This document shows positions 16,905 through 25,533 of a stretch of DNA of 64,000 nucleotides, in pieces; within the stretch, counting starts at the first letter, position 1, and each line of letters opens with the position of its first letter. The notes beneath the pieces were generated by a model. That model was not told the origin of the DNA. It did not search any database and worked only from the letters and a program-made list of their open reading frames with translations. This DNA comes from Aquisediminimonas profunda (GTDB taxonomy: Bacteria; Pseudomonadota; Alphaproteobacteria; Sphingomonadales; Sphingomonadaceae): the NCBI RefSeq assembly GCF_019443285.1, contig NZ_CP080327.1, positions 2,104,001-2,168,000 of the forward strand. The letters run 5' to 3'. Made by a program: the position numbers and the translations under genes.

Positions 16905-18109
16905 ACGCGGCCCTTTTCTGCAAGCCGCATAAGGGTAAGCGCCGAAAGCTGCGCGCGCTCGGCTAGGCTGTCCACGATCAGAAACTCCTCGTCAGAATGA
17001 ATGGCACCGCCACGCGGTCCCATCGTATCCACGACGGGCACGCCGCACGCGGCGATGTTATTACCGTCGCAAACGCCCCCCGTCGCTTTCCACTCTACTG
17101 CCAGACCGAGATCGTTTCCGCAATCGCGGACCAGCGCGAAAAGCTTTCCGGCAGCTTCATCGATTGGCTTGGGCGGGCGGTTGAATCCACCGTGGAGGTG
17201 ACAGTGAACGCCATGTTCGCGCGATATGGCAGCCATGTTGTCCTTCAGCATGCTTTCTGCGGCTATCATGTCGTCGGGTGACATCGGTCGCATGTTGACG
17301 CGGAGAATGGCGTGGTCCGGGACGATGTTGTTGGGACCCCCGCCGTCGATCCGCGCCGGATTGACCTTCAATCCAGGCGATTTTGCCGCGTTGAGGCGAA
17401 GGGCCAGGTCGGCCGCTGCCAGCAATGCATTGCGTCCGTCTTCCGGGTTGCGCCCGGCGTGCGCGGCCTTGCCGTGTATTGTAATTGAAAAATTGCCGCT
17501 GCCGGGCCGCGCGCCGGCCAGAGTCCCGTCGGGCAGAGCTGGTTCGTAAGTGAGCGCAGCAATCTTGCCCCTTGCCAGTTCCGCGATCAGGCGTGCCGAG
17601 GCATGACTGCCGGTCTCCTCATCCGAGTTGATCAGCACGTCATAGCCGATACGCCCTGCCCAGGGCGACGCTTCAAGCGCGCCAAGAGCAGCGAGGATGA
17701 CAGAGAGTCCGCCTTTCATGTCGGCTGTCCCCGGGCCGTTGAGGACCCCGGCTTCGAGCCAGCGGAGCGACTGAAAAGGATGATCGACGGCAAACACCGT
17801 ATCCATATGTCCGGTCAGCAATACCCGAACAGGAGCTTCAGGCCGGACAGCGAGATGGAGATGTTTGCCACGCTCGATTGCCTTGATCGACCCGTCGGCA
17901 AGGACCGCTTCGACAGGCTCGGCCTCGACGAGGCGTATTGTTCCCGGCAGGGCAGCAAAGGCATTTGCAAGTTTTCTGGACACAAGGTCGAGTCCGGCAA
18001 GGTTTCCGGTCCCTGAATTGACTGCGGCCCAGTCTTCGACCTGGGCAAGCATCGGTGCGTCGGCTGCAATTTCCAGGGCAGCCCGTTCCTGCGAAGTAAG
18101 TGACGACAT
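16901..18109 (-). CDS. M20 family metallohydrolase in the ast operon
   Basis: This encodes 402 residues. The M20 family removes acyl groups or amino acids with two zinc ions. The zinc and catalytic motifs are intact: LLTGHMDTVFAVDHPF, GTADMKGGLSVILAAL, and INSDEETGSHAS with the catalytic glutamate. The dimerisation lid is visible in FSITIHGKAAHAGRNPEDGR, and the C-terminal GAIHSDEEFLIVDS supplies the last metal histidine. Overall it resembles carboxypeptidase G2-like and ArgE-like members. It is the first gene of the operon with astA and astB, and the usual succinylglutamate desuccinylase AstE (an M14 enzyme) is not in the window. Acting in its place is an inference. Confidence 0.88.
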   Translation of the reverse strand: MSSLTSQERAALEIAADAPMLAQVEDWAAVNSGTGNLAGLDLVSRKLANAFAALPGTIRLVEAEPVEAVLADGSIKAIERGKHLHLAVRPEAPVRVLLTGHMDTVFAVDHPFQSLRWLEAGVLNGPGTADMKGGLSVILAALGALEASPWAGRIGYDVLINSDEETGSHASARLIAELARGKIAALTYEPALPDGTLAGARPGSGNFSITIHGKAAHAGRNPEDGRNALLAAADLALRLNAAKSPGLKVNPARIDGGGPNNIVPDHAILRVNMRPMSPDDMIAAESMLKDNMAAISREHGVHCHLHGGFNRPPKPIDEAAGKLFALVRDCGNDLGLAVEWKATGGVCDGNNIAACGVPVVDTMGPRGGAIHSDEEFLIVDSLAERAQLSALTLMRLAEKGRV

Positions 18110-18238
18110 GCAGCGCTTATAGCGCGGAGTTCACGACAAGCCACTGTTGCCAATTCCCGGCGCGCTCGGCATAGCGCCCTCGCGATTCAACCCCTCCCCA
18201 GGAAGAACGCGTCATCGTAAATTTCGAAGGGGTTTTTC

Positions 18239-20320
18239 ATGTCTGTCTATGTCGATCGTGCTGGCCTGAAGGTTGCGGAAGAGCTTGCCGGATTCGTCGA
18301 AGGGCCAGCGATTGCCGGAATCGGGATTGCGGCTGAAGCCATTTGGACCGGGCTTGCTGCGATACTTGACCGTTTCGTTCCGATGAATCGTGCCTTGCTT
18401 GCCAAACGCGACGCCCTTCAGTCGAAAATCGACGACTGGCACCGCGCCAACCCCGGTCCGATTGCAGACATGCCTGCCTATCAAGCCTTCTTGCGCGAAA
18501 TCGGCTATCTCGTTCCCGAGCCTGCGCCCTTCACAATCGGGACCGTGAATGTGGACGCCGAAATTGCGACGATGGCCGGACCGCAACTCGTTGTGCCCTC
18601 GCTCAATGACCGTTTCGTCTTGAATGCCGCAAACGCGCGCTGGGGAAGTCTCTATGACGCCCTGTATGGCACCGATGCGCTCGACGCACCCCCGGCCCGG
18701 CCGGGCGGCTACGACGTCCAGCGCGGTGAAGCCGTCATCCGACGCGCCAAGGCATTCCTCGATGAGGCCGTTCCGCTTGCCGCTGGCGTTTGGGCAGACT
18801 GGAAAGGCGAGACTCCGCATCTGGCCAACCCGGCGCAGCTGATAGCGCGGAAGCCGGGAGGCTGGCTTTTCCGGCACAATGGCCTGCACATCGAGCTGGT
18901 GATCGATCCGGCCCATCCAATCGGCAAGACGGATCCGGCAAACATCGCCGATGTTGTTCTGGAAGCAGCCCTTACGACGATTGTCGACCTTGAGGATTCG
19001 GTTGCGGCGGTGGACGCAGAAGACAAGGTGGCTGCTTACACAAACTGGCTCGGCCTGATGCGTGGCGATCTGGAAGCAAGCTTCGAAAAGGGCGGTCGCA
19101 CATTGACGCGCAAGCTTGAAGCTGACCGCGACTGGGGAGACGTCGTCCTCCATGGCCGCAGCGTGCTATTCGTACGCAACGTCGGCCATCTGATGACCAA
19201 TCCTGCTGTTCTGCTTCCGGATGGGTCCGAAGCCCCGGAAGGCATTCTTGATGCCGTGTTCACCGTCCTGTGCGCCCTGCATGACCTCAAAGGCCTAGGC
19301 AAACTCAAGAATTCGCGCGCCGGCAGTGTCTATATCGTCAAGCCGAAAATGCATGGGCCCGAGGAAGCGGCGTTCACGAATGACCTGTTTGACGCTGTCG
19401 AGGATCTTTATGGCCTTGCGCGCCACACCGTGAAAGTTGGGGTGATGGACGAGGAGCGCCGGACATCCGCCAATCTAGCGGCCTGCATCTACGCCGTGCG
19501 AGACAGGATCGTCTTCATCAACACCGGTTTCCTCGATCGTACCGGTGATGAAATGCATACTGCGATGCAGTCCGGTGCGATGATCCGCAAGGGCGCCATG
19601 AAAACGTCCAGCTGGATCCAGGCTTATGAGGCTCGCAATGTCCAGATCGGACTTGCCTGTGGCCTTTCAGGACGGGCACAGATCGGCAAGGGCATGTGGG
19701 CCGCACCCGACATGATGGCTGACATGATGGTCCAGAAGATCGGACATCCGCGTGCGGGGGCCAATACGGCCTGGGTCCCATCGCCGACTGCGGCCACGCT
19801 CCACGCCATGCACTATCATCAGTGCGATGTGTTTGCGCGGCAGGCCGAATTGGCAAAGGAACCGACGCCCAGTCTGGATCCGCTGCTTACAATCCCGGTT
19901 TCGCCGAAGGGGCATAATTGGACGGAAGAGGAGGTTCGTGAAGAGCTGGAGAACAATGCTCAGGGGATCCTCGGATATGTCGTGCGCTGGATCGATCAGG
20001 GCGTTGGCTGTTCCAAGGTGCCGGACATTCATGACATCGGCCTGATGGAAGACCGGGCTACTTTGCGCATTTCTTCGCAGCATATTGCCAATTGGCTGCT
20101 GCACGGCGTTGCAACGGAAGCCCAGGTCGATGCGGCGCTGGCCAAAATGGCCGCCAAGGTTGACGCGCAGAATGCCGACGATCCGCTTTACCGCAAGCTG
20201 ACTCCGGACAGTATTGCATTTCAGGCTGCGCGCGCACTCATATTCGAAGGGGTGTCCCAGCCGAACGGTTATACCGAACCGCTGCTCCACAAATTCAGGC
20301 AGCGGGTGAAAGCAGGCTAA
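18239..20320 (+). CDS. glcB: Malate synthase G
   Basis: This encodes 693 residues. It condenses glyoxylate with acetyl-CoA to malate, the second step of the glyoxylate bypass and of glycolate use. The single-chain G isoform is marked by its length (about 720) and by segments such as [69 protein letters not shown] and [17 protein letters not shown]. The mid-protein [20 protein letters not shown]-like IRKGAMK and C-terminal [20 protein letters not shown] are also diagnostic. It diverges from the M20-ast operon across a 129-base gap, in which I see no clear operator. Confidence 0.96.
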   Translation: MSVYVDRAGLKVAEELAGFVEGPAIAGIGIAAEAIWTGLAAILDRFVPMNRALLAKRDALQSKIDDWHRANPGPIADMPAYQAFLREIGYLVPEPAPFTIGTVNVDAEIATMAGPQLVVPSLNDRFVLNAANARWGSLYDALYGTDALDAPPARPGGYDVQRGEAVIRRAKAFLDEAVPLAAGVWADWKGETPHLANPAQLIARKPGGWLFRHNGLHIELVIDPAHPIGKTDPANIADVVLEAALTTIVDLEDSVAAVDAEDKVAAYTNWLGLMRGDLEASFEKGGRTLTRKLEADRDWGDVVLHGRSVLFVRNVGHLMTNPAVLLPDGSEAPEGILDAVFTVLCALHDLKGLGKLKNSRAGSVYIVKPKMHGPEEAAFTNDLFDAVEDLYGLARHTVKVGVMDEERRTSANLAACIYAVRDRIVFINTGFLDRTGDEMHTAMQSGAMIRKGAMKTSSWIQAYEARNVQIGLACGLSGRAQIGKGMWAAPDMMADMMVQKIGHPRAGANTAWVPSPTAATLHAMHYHQCDVFARQAELAKEPTPSLDPLLTIPVSPKGHNWTEEEVREELENNAQGILGYVVRWIDQGVGCSKVPDIHDIGLMEDRATLRISSQHIANWLLHGVATEAQVDAALAKMAAKVDAQNADDPLYRKLTPDSIAFQAARALIFEGVSQPNGYTEPLLHKFRQRVKAG

Positions 20321-20334
20321 CGGAGCGCTTGCCC

Positions 20335-20365
20335 TGTCGAACGGGCCTGTTACGCTTGTTCGACA
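20335..20365. repeat. 8-bp inverted repeat before an SDR-P450 pair
   Basis: TGTCGAAC (20335-20342) and GTTCGACA (20358-20365) form a perfect 8-base inverted repeat separated by 15 bases. It lies just before the ribosome site (AAAGGAGAGGG) of the SDR gene. It could be a regulator's operator or a weak stem-loop. There is no T-run, so it is not a good terminator. Confidence 0.45.
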
Positions 20366-20377
20366 AAGGAGAGGGAC

Positions 20378-21151
20378 ATGACGGAACTTCAAGGGCGCGT
20401 CGCGCTTGTGACGGGGGCATCGCGCGGAATCGGACTGGCTACGGCCCGAGCGCTGGCGGGGGCTGGCGCGCGTGTCATCGTCAGCGACCTGGAAGCGCCG
20501 GAAGATCTGGCCAGGGAACTCGGCGGCCTTGCGTTGCGACAGGATGTGACGAGCGAGAACGAATGGGTGGATGCGGTTGCGTTTGCAAAGGCCGAAGCTG
20601 GCGGGCTCGACATCCTTGTCAATAATGCCGGGCTTTTCCTTGCCAAGCCGGTTACTGAGACGACTTTGGACGAATGGCGCACGCTTCACGCCGTCAATGT
20701 CGAAGGCGTCTTCCTCGGCTGCAAGCATGCCATTCCTGCTTTGGCTGAACGCTCCGCAAAATGGAGTGGCGGAACGTCGATCATCAACCTCTCGTCGGTA
20801 GCCGGCATAATGGGGAGCGGCATGGCGAGTTGTTACAACGCCTCAAAAGGCGCGGTCAGGCTCTTTACGAAAGGTGTCGCCCTGGAAGTCGCTTCGCTCA
20901 AGATTCGGGTCAATTCCGTCCACCCGGGCATCATAGAGACGGATATGGGGAATGATCTGGTGCATCGTTTTTCGGAGAGATCCGGAGCAGGCGACAATGA
21001 GACACGCGTGGCACTGTCGCAGCTCCATCCGCTCGGCCACTTTGGAACGGCTGCAAATGTTGCAGACGCAGTGACGTTCCTCGCTTCGGATCGTGCAGCC
21101 TTCATGACCGGATCGGAACTTGTGGTCGATGGCGGCTTTACCGCTCAATAA
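20378..21151 (+). CDS. Short-chain dehydrogenase/reductase
   Basis: This encodes 257 residues of the classical SDR family, NAD(P)-dependent oxidoreductases of alcohols and ketones. The cofactor motif is ALVTGASRGIGLATA (TGxxxGxG), followed by the acidic SDLEAPEDL, which favours NAD. The active site has the NNAG motif (ILVNNAGLFL), serine in NLSSVAGIMGSGM and the YxxxK motif (CYNASKGAV). The C-terminus ends VVDGGFTAQ. The overall type resembles 3-alpha/beta- or 20-beta-hydroxysteroid dehydrogenases, but the substrate is unknown. The P450 gene follows after 14 bases. Confidence 0.9.
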   Translation: MTELQGRVALVTGASRGIGLATARALAGAGARVIVSDLEAPEDLARELGGLALRQDVTSENEWVDAVAFAKAEAGGLDILVNNAGLFLAKPVTETTLDEWRTLHAVNVEGVFLGCKHAIPALAERSAKWSGGTSIINLSSVAGIMGSGMASCYNASKGAVRLFTKGVALEVASLKIRVNSVHPGIIETDMGNDLVHRFSERSGAGDNETRVALSQLHPLGHFGTAANVADAVTFLASDRAAFMTGSELVVDGGFTAQ

Positions 21152-21165
21152 AGGGAACTGGACAG

Positions 21166-22374
21166 ATGCCTGCCGCGATCAATCCTTTCGATGTAAGTGA
21201 TAACAGCCTTTACACCGAAAACAGGTGGCAGGAGCCGTTTGCCCGATTGCGCGCGGAAATGCCGGTCAGTTTCCGTGCTGACAGCCCTTATGGACCTTAT
21301 TGGTCGGTCGTCACGCATGATCTGGTTCAGCAGGTCGAGATCACCCCTGCAGTTTTTTCTTCTTCCTATGAGCTCGGCAACATCACCATTGTCGATTCCT
21401 ATGGCGAGCGCGAGTTCCCGAACTTCATCGCGATGGATGCGCCGCGGCACACGGAGCAGCGCAAGGTCGTTGCGCCAGCGTTCAACCCCAGCCAGATGGC
21501 CGACCGTGAAGTGCAGGTGCGGCAGCGGACCAAGCAATTGTTCGATACGCTGCCGATTGGCGAGACGTTCGACTGGGTTGAGCGCGTTTCCATCCCCCTG
21601 ACGATCGGCATGCTGTGCATCCTGTTCGATTTTCCATGGGAGCAGCGGGCCGACCTCAAACGCTGGTCTGATCTGGCGAGCGATGTCAGGCCCGATCACA
21701 ACGAGGAACGCCGTGCCTATTTCATGATGGAAATGGGCCAGATGCTCATGCGTTTCGATGCCCTGCTCGAAGCAAAGCGCGCCCAGCCCCCTTCGGATGA
21801 TCTTCTGTCGCGCATGGTTCACAGCGAGGCGATGGGCAACCTGACGCCGGCGGAACGGATCGCAACGATCGCGTTGCTGATCGTTGGCGGAAACGACACG
21901 ACCCGCAATTCGATGAGCGGCTTCATTGAAGCCTGCAATCTTTTCCCCGACCAGCTGGACCTGTTGCGCAAGGATGCGTCGCTGATTCCGAATGCCGCGC
22001 AGGAGATTGTCCGTTGGCAGTCTCCCGTGACACACATGCGGCGTACCTGCCTTGCGGATACGGAACTCGGCGGCCAGTCGCTCAAAAAGGGAGACAAGGT
22101 GGTGATGTGGTACATCTCCGCCAATCGCGATGAGGCGATCTTCCCCAACGCGAACCTTTTCGACGTCCGGCGCGAGAATGCGCGCCGGCACCTCGGCTTT
22201 GGCCATGGTGTGCATCGGTGCGTAGGCGCCCGTTTGGCTGAGATCCAGCTAGCGACATTGATCGGCGAGATTGTCGAGCGAAACTGGACCGTTTCTTTGG
22301 ACGGCGAACCGACGCGTCTCGCCAGTTGTTTCCTGCATGGCTTTACGGCGATGCCGGTCAGGATTCTGGCTTGA
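21166..22374 (+). CDS. Cytochrome P450, CYP153-like
   Basis: This encodes 402 residues, a soluble bacterial P450 that inserts oxygen using electrons from a ferredoxin. The I-helix oxygen motif is [14 protein letters not shown], the K-helix ExxR is in [10 protein letters not shown], and the heme-cysteine loop is [15 protein letters not shown]. The segments [29 protein letters not shown] and [16 protein letters not shown] resemble the CYP153 alkane and terpene hydroxylases, which act on terminal methyl groups. That subfamily call is from recall. It forms a pair with the SDR upstream, suggesting successive oxidation of an aliphatic or terpenoid compound. No redox partner is adjacent. Confidence 0.85.
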   Translation: MPAAINPFDVSDNSLYTENRWQEPFARLRAEMPVSFRADSPYGPYWSVVTHDLVQQVEITPAVFSSSYELGNITIVDSYGEREFPNFIAMDAPRHTEQRKVVAPAFNPSQMADREVQVRQRTKQLFDTLPIGETFDWVERVSIPLTIGMLCILFDFPWEQRADLKRWSDLASDVRPDHNEERRAYFMMEMGQMLMRFDALLEAKRAQPPSDDLLSRMVHSEAMGNLTPAERIATIALLIVGGNDTTRNSMSGFIEACNLFPDQLDLLRKDASLIPNAAQEIVRWQSPVTHMRRTCLADTELGGQSLKKGDKVVMWYISANRDEAIFPNANLFDVRRENARRHLGFGHGVHRCVGARLAEIQLATLIGEIVERNWTVSLDGEPTRLASCFLHGFTAMPVRILA

Positions 22375-22402
22375 CCCTGACTTTGGCAAAGAGCTGATAT
22401 CC

Positions 22403-23317
22403 ATGTTTACCGTTGCCGCACTTTATCACTTTGCGCCGTTTGATGATCCGGGGTCCTTGAGGGCCCCACTGCTCGATATTTGTCAGACAGGAGGAGTGAA
22501 GGGCACGCTTTTGCTGGCGAGGGAGGGCATCAACGGCACAATCGCGGGGCAGCAGGCCGGAATTGATTCCGTGTTGACGCACATTCGAACCTTGCCCGGC
22601 TGCGCTAAGCTGGACGTCAAATTCTCATCGTCGGCCCATATGCCCTTCCACCGGATGAAAGTGCGGCTCAAGAAGGAAATCGTGACACTGGGTGTTCCGG
22701 GCATTGATCCATCGCGGGATGTTGGCCGGTATGTGGACGCTCTGGAATGGAATGCGCTGATCAGCGATCCCGCGACGATCGTGATCGATACACGCAACGA
22801 CTATGAAGTGAAGATTGGTACCTTCAAAGGCGCGCTTGATCCTGGAACGCGCAGCTTTTCTCAGTTTCCGGACTGGTTTCGGACGCATCGCGCGCAGTTT
22901 GGCAACAATCCAAAGGTCGCGATGTTCTGTACCGGCGGAATACGCTGCGAAAAATCCACTGCCTTTCTTCGGGCAGAAGGCATTGAAGACGTCGCGCATC
23001 TCAAAGGCGGGATCCTCAAATATCTGGAGACCGTGCCGCAGGAAGAGAGCCTCTGGGAAGGTGAGTGCTTTGTCTTCGATGAGCGCGTTTCGGTTGGCCA
23101 TGGGCTTGCGCCGGGCAGTCACAGCCTCTGCCGAGCCTGTCGCATGCCTCTCAGTTCCGAGGACTGCGCATCGGCCGACTATGTTGAAGGTGTACAGTGC
23201 CCGTATTGCGTCGCGTCACGTACCGAAGAACAACGACAGCGTTATGCTGAACGTCACAAACAGGTGGCTCTCGCGGAACGTCGCGGCAAGCGGCATGTGG
23301 GTGATCCGGACGGCTAG
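22403..23317 (+). CDS. trhO: tRNA uridine-34 hydroxylase TrhO (rhodanese domain)
   Basis: This encodes 304 residues from the ATG at 22403 ([17 protein letters not shown]). TrhO (YceA, UPF0176) adds the 5-hydroxyl on wobble uridine of certain tRNAs. The N-terminal part has the acylphosphatase-like fold ([16 protein letters not shown]), then a rhodanese domain with catalytic cysteine in [16 protein letters not shown] and the typical [18 protein letters not shown]. The C-terminal extension has a cysteine cluster ([21 protein letters not shown]) that may bind zinc. It follows the P450 by 28 bases. Its stop shares the sequence CTAG with the convergent methyltransferase gene. Confidence 0.93.
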   Translation: MFTVAALYHFAPFDDPGSLRAPLLDICQTGGVKGTLLLAREGINGTIAGQQAGIDSVLTHIRTLPGCAKLDVKFSSSAHMPFHRMKVRLKKEIVTLGVPGIDPSRDVGRYVDALEWNALISDPATIVIDTRNDYEVKIGTFKGALDPGTRSFSQFPDWFRTHRAQFGNNPKVAMFCTGGIRCEKSTAFLRAEGIEDVAHLKGGILKYLETVPQEESLWEGECFVFDERVSVGHGLAPGSHSLCRACRMPLSSEDCASADYVEGVQCPYCVASRTEEQRQRYAERHKQVALAERRGKRHVGDPDG

Positions 23318-23973
23318 TTTCGCGCTTCGCCCCATTCGATCCAGCCAAAGGGACGGGGCGTCTTCGGCATATAGGTCTTGTCTGCATTGTCTATCTTGAA
23401 GCCTGCTGCCTCATAGGCTCCGGTTATGGCTCGGGTCAGGTGGCAGTTGCCGCCGATGCGCTTCCAGACCGGCTCAATCCGGCGTTGCCACGCCTGAACC
23501 GAAGCATCGGGTGCGCGACCATGCTCAAGGAACAGTGCCTTGCCGCCTGGACGCAGTACGCGACGCATTTCCTTCAGGACTTGCGCCTGTTCATCGACAG
23601 AGCAGAGCGTGAACGTCACCAGGATCGTATCGAAACTCGCGTCTGCGAACGGCATGGATTCACCAATGCCCCCGCGAATGTCAGCCGTCATGCCTTTTGC
23701 CTGGGCCGCCGCCCGCGACGCATCGAGAAGGGCCGGCGAAGGATCGAGGCCCGAAAAGCTCCTTATCCTGGCCGGATCGTAAAACTGCATGTTGATCCCG
23801 CCTCCGCACCCAAGTTCGAGCACATCGCCTTCGGCTTTGGGCACAATACGGCTTCGTGCCTTCATGATCTGCGGCTGGGCGCAGCAGAAGCCGATGAGCT
23901 TGGGCACCGCATTGCGTTCCCACCAGCTTGCCGGGCGCGGTTCAAAAATGGGGTGCGAATTCGGCGACGACAT
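23314..23973 (-). CDS. Class I SAM-dependent methyltransferase
   Basis: This encodes 219 residues. The SAM-binding motif I is [17 protein letters not shown], followed by acidic [11 protein letters not shown] and a motif II/III region ([30 protein letters not shown]). The N-terminal [18 protein letters not shown] segment and the C-terminal [14 protein letters not shown] resemble phosphatidylethanolamine N-methyltransferase/METTL7-like enzymes, but the substrate is not assignable. It overlaps rppH by 32 bases at the start, so the two are likely co-transcribed, and its stop shares CTAG with the convergent trhO. Confidence 0.85.
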   Translation of the reverse strand: MSSPNSHPIFEPRPASWWERNAVPKLIGFCCAQPQIMKARSRIVPKAEGDVLELGCGGGINMQFYDPARIRSFSGLDPSPALLDASRAAAQAKGMTADIRGGIGESMPFADASFDTILVTFTLCSVDEQAQVLKEMRRVLRPGGKALFLEHGRAPDASVQAWQRRIEPVWKRIGGNCHLTRAITGAYEAAGFKIDNADKTYMPKTPRPFGWIEWGEARN

Positions 23974-24418
23974 TGCGATACAGCTCCTTCTTGAACGGCA
24001 CGATCAGGCTTTCGAGCTGATCGGGTCCGACCCAGCGCCATGCCCGGAATTCCTGATGCTTGGTCGCAATGTTGACATCATCATCAGTGCCCCGAAATCG
24101 CATCAGGAACCATGTCTGTCGCTGACCGCGATATCGGCCTCCCCACATCTTGCCCATCAAATGCGGCGGGAGATCATAGAGATGTTCACTCGCCGACCGC
24201 GCGACGATGTCTACAAGATGCGGCGCAATGCCCGTTTCTTCGCCGAGTTCGCGGATTGCGGCGTCTTCCGCACTCTCGCCCGGATCGATGCCGCCCTGCG
24301 GCATCTGCCAGGCATCGGCAGAGCTATCCAGCCTTTGCCCGACAAACACCTGAACTGCCGGGTTGATCAACATGACCCCGGCACATGGCCGATAAGGAAG
24401 ATCGGCGACGGACTTCAT
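23942..24418 (-). CDS. rppH: RNA pyrophosphohydrolase (Nudix)
   Basis: This encodes 158 residues. It removes pyrophosphate from 5'-triphosphate mRNA and starts decay. The start YRPCAGVMLINPAVQVFVGQ is family-typical. The Nudix box is complete: MPQGGIDPGESAEDAAIREL followed by GEETGI. The downstream WGGRYRGQRQTWFLMRF and WRWVGPDQLESLIVPFKKEL match RppH (YgdP-like) enzymes. It lies 13 bases after the esterase gene and runs into the methyltransferase gene. Confidence 0.94.
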   Translation of the reverse strand: MKSVADLPYRPCAGVMLINPAVQVFVGQRLDSSADAWQMPQGGIDPGESAEDAAIRELGEETGIAPHLVDIVARSASEHLYDLPPHLMGKMWGGRYRGQRQTWFLMRFRGTDDDVNIATKHQEFRAWRWVGPDQLESLIVPFKKELYRNVVAEFAPHF

Positions 24419-24431
24419 AGATGCTTGTCCA

Positions 24432-25370
24432 CTATGCGTCAGCCATGACGTCTGCCAGCAACGCCTTCAATGCTGTGACGTTCGCGTCGATATCGCCTTG
24501 AACTGAAGGGATGCCCTTCCTCAAGTTGATATAGCCGTGGATATTGCCTTCTGCTTCTAGGTGAACTGTCGGCACGCCAGCGGCCTTGAGGGCTTCGGCA
24601 TAGGCACGACCTTGATCGCGCAGCGGGTCGAGGCTTGCCGTTACGACAAGGCTCGGCGGCATACCGCTCTGATCATGCTCAAGCGGGTTCGCGCGCCGAT
24701 CCTCCGGATCCATTTGATAGGCGTCCATGAACCACTCCATACCCTCCTTGGTCAGGAGAAAGCCTTCGTTGAAATCGCGATAACTCTGCCAGTCGTTATG
24801 CGAGGAAACCGCCGGATAAATCGGATGCTGGGCAATCACTGGTACCGAAGCCGGGTCGTCGCGCAGAGCCATGGATGTAACGACTGTCAGGTTGCCGCCG
24901 GCGCTGTCGCCGGAGAGGATGAGGCCGGTGCAGGGAATATTGTCTGCGATCCAGCGGGTTGCCGCTTCGCAATCTTCGGGGGCTGCGGGAAAGGGGTGTT
25001 CCGGCGCCAGCCGATAGTCGATGGAAATGACAGGCATATCGAGTTGGCGAGCGATTTCGGCGCAATAGGGCTCATGCGTATCAATGTCGCCGATGACGAA
25101 ACCGCCCCCATGGAAGAAAACCATGACCGGTCCGGTCTGCCTGTTTTCGCGAACATCATAAAGGCGGGCAGGAATCGTGCCTGCCGGTCCGGGAATGGCA
25201 ATATCGCGTATAACAGCAAGTTCGCCCGTTTCAGCGTCGGCGACATGCCGCATTGCCAACATCATGTTGCGCGCGTCGGCTACTGGCACGTCCTGCATCT
25301 TCGGGCCTGGTTGGCTGTTCAGGAATTGCAGGAAAATCGCTACATCTGGTCGAACAAAATGTTCAGCCAT
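24432..25370 (-). CDS. Alpha/beta-hydrolase esterase, HSL family
   Basis: This encodes 312 residues from the ATG at 25370 (MAEHFVRPDVAIFLQFLNSQ). It belongs to the hormone-sensitive-lipase type (family IV) esterases, which hydrolyse short acyl esters. The oxyanion loop is FFHGGGFVIGDIDTHE, the nucleophile serine is in LILSGDSAGGNLTVVTS, and the acid and histidine are likely in ASLDPLRDQG and EGNIHGYINL. No signal peptide is visible, so it is cytoplasmic. It sits in front of rppH on the minus strand and diverges from korA across 163 bases; I see nothing definite there except korA's own ribosome site. Confidence 0.88.
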   Translation of the reverse strand: MAEHFVRPDVAIFLQFLNSQPGPKMQDVPVADARNMMLAMRHVADAETGELAVIRDIAIPGPAGTIPARLYDVRENRQTGPVMVFFHGGGFVIGDIDTHEPYCAEIARQLDMPVISIDYRLAPEHPFPAAPEDCEAATRWIADNIPCTGLILSGDSAGGNLTVVTSMALRDDPASVPVIAQHPIYPAVSSHNDWQSYRDFNEGFLLTKEGMEWFMDAYQMDPEDRRANPLEHDQSGMPPSLVVTASLDPLRDQGRAYAEALKAAGVPTVHLEAEGNIHGYINLRKGIPSVQGDIDANVTALKALLADVMADA

Positions 25371-25533
25371 CCAATCTTCTCCTTCTAGGTTGCAGGTCAG
25401 GACTAATCCGGCCAGAGCCATTCGTCCATGCGCAAAGAGAGATTGTGCGCCTCGGGAGTTTTACTAGTTTGTCGTCTTGGGGAATCCGGTCTAGGAGGCC
25501 TCACAACAATGATACAATCGCAGGACAGAGTTG

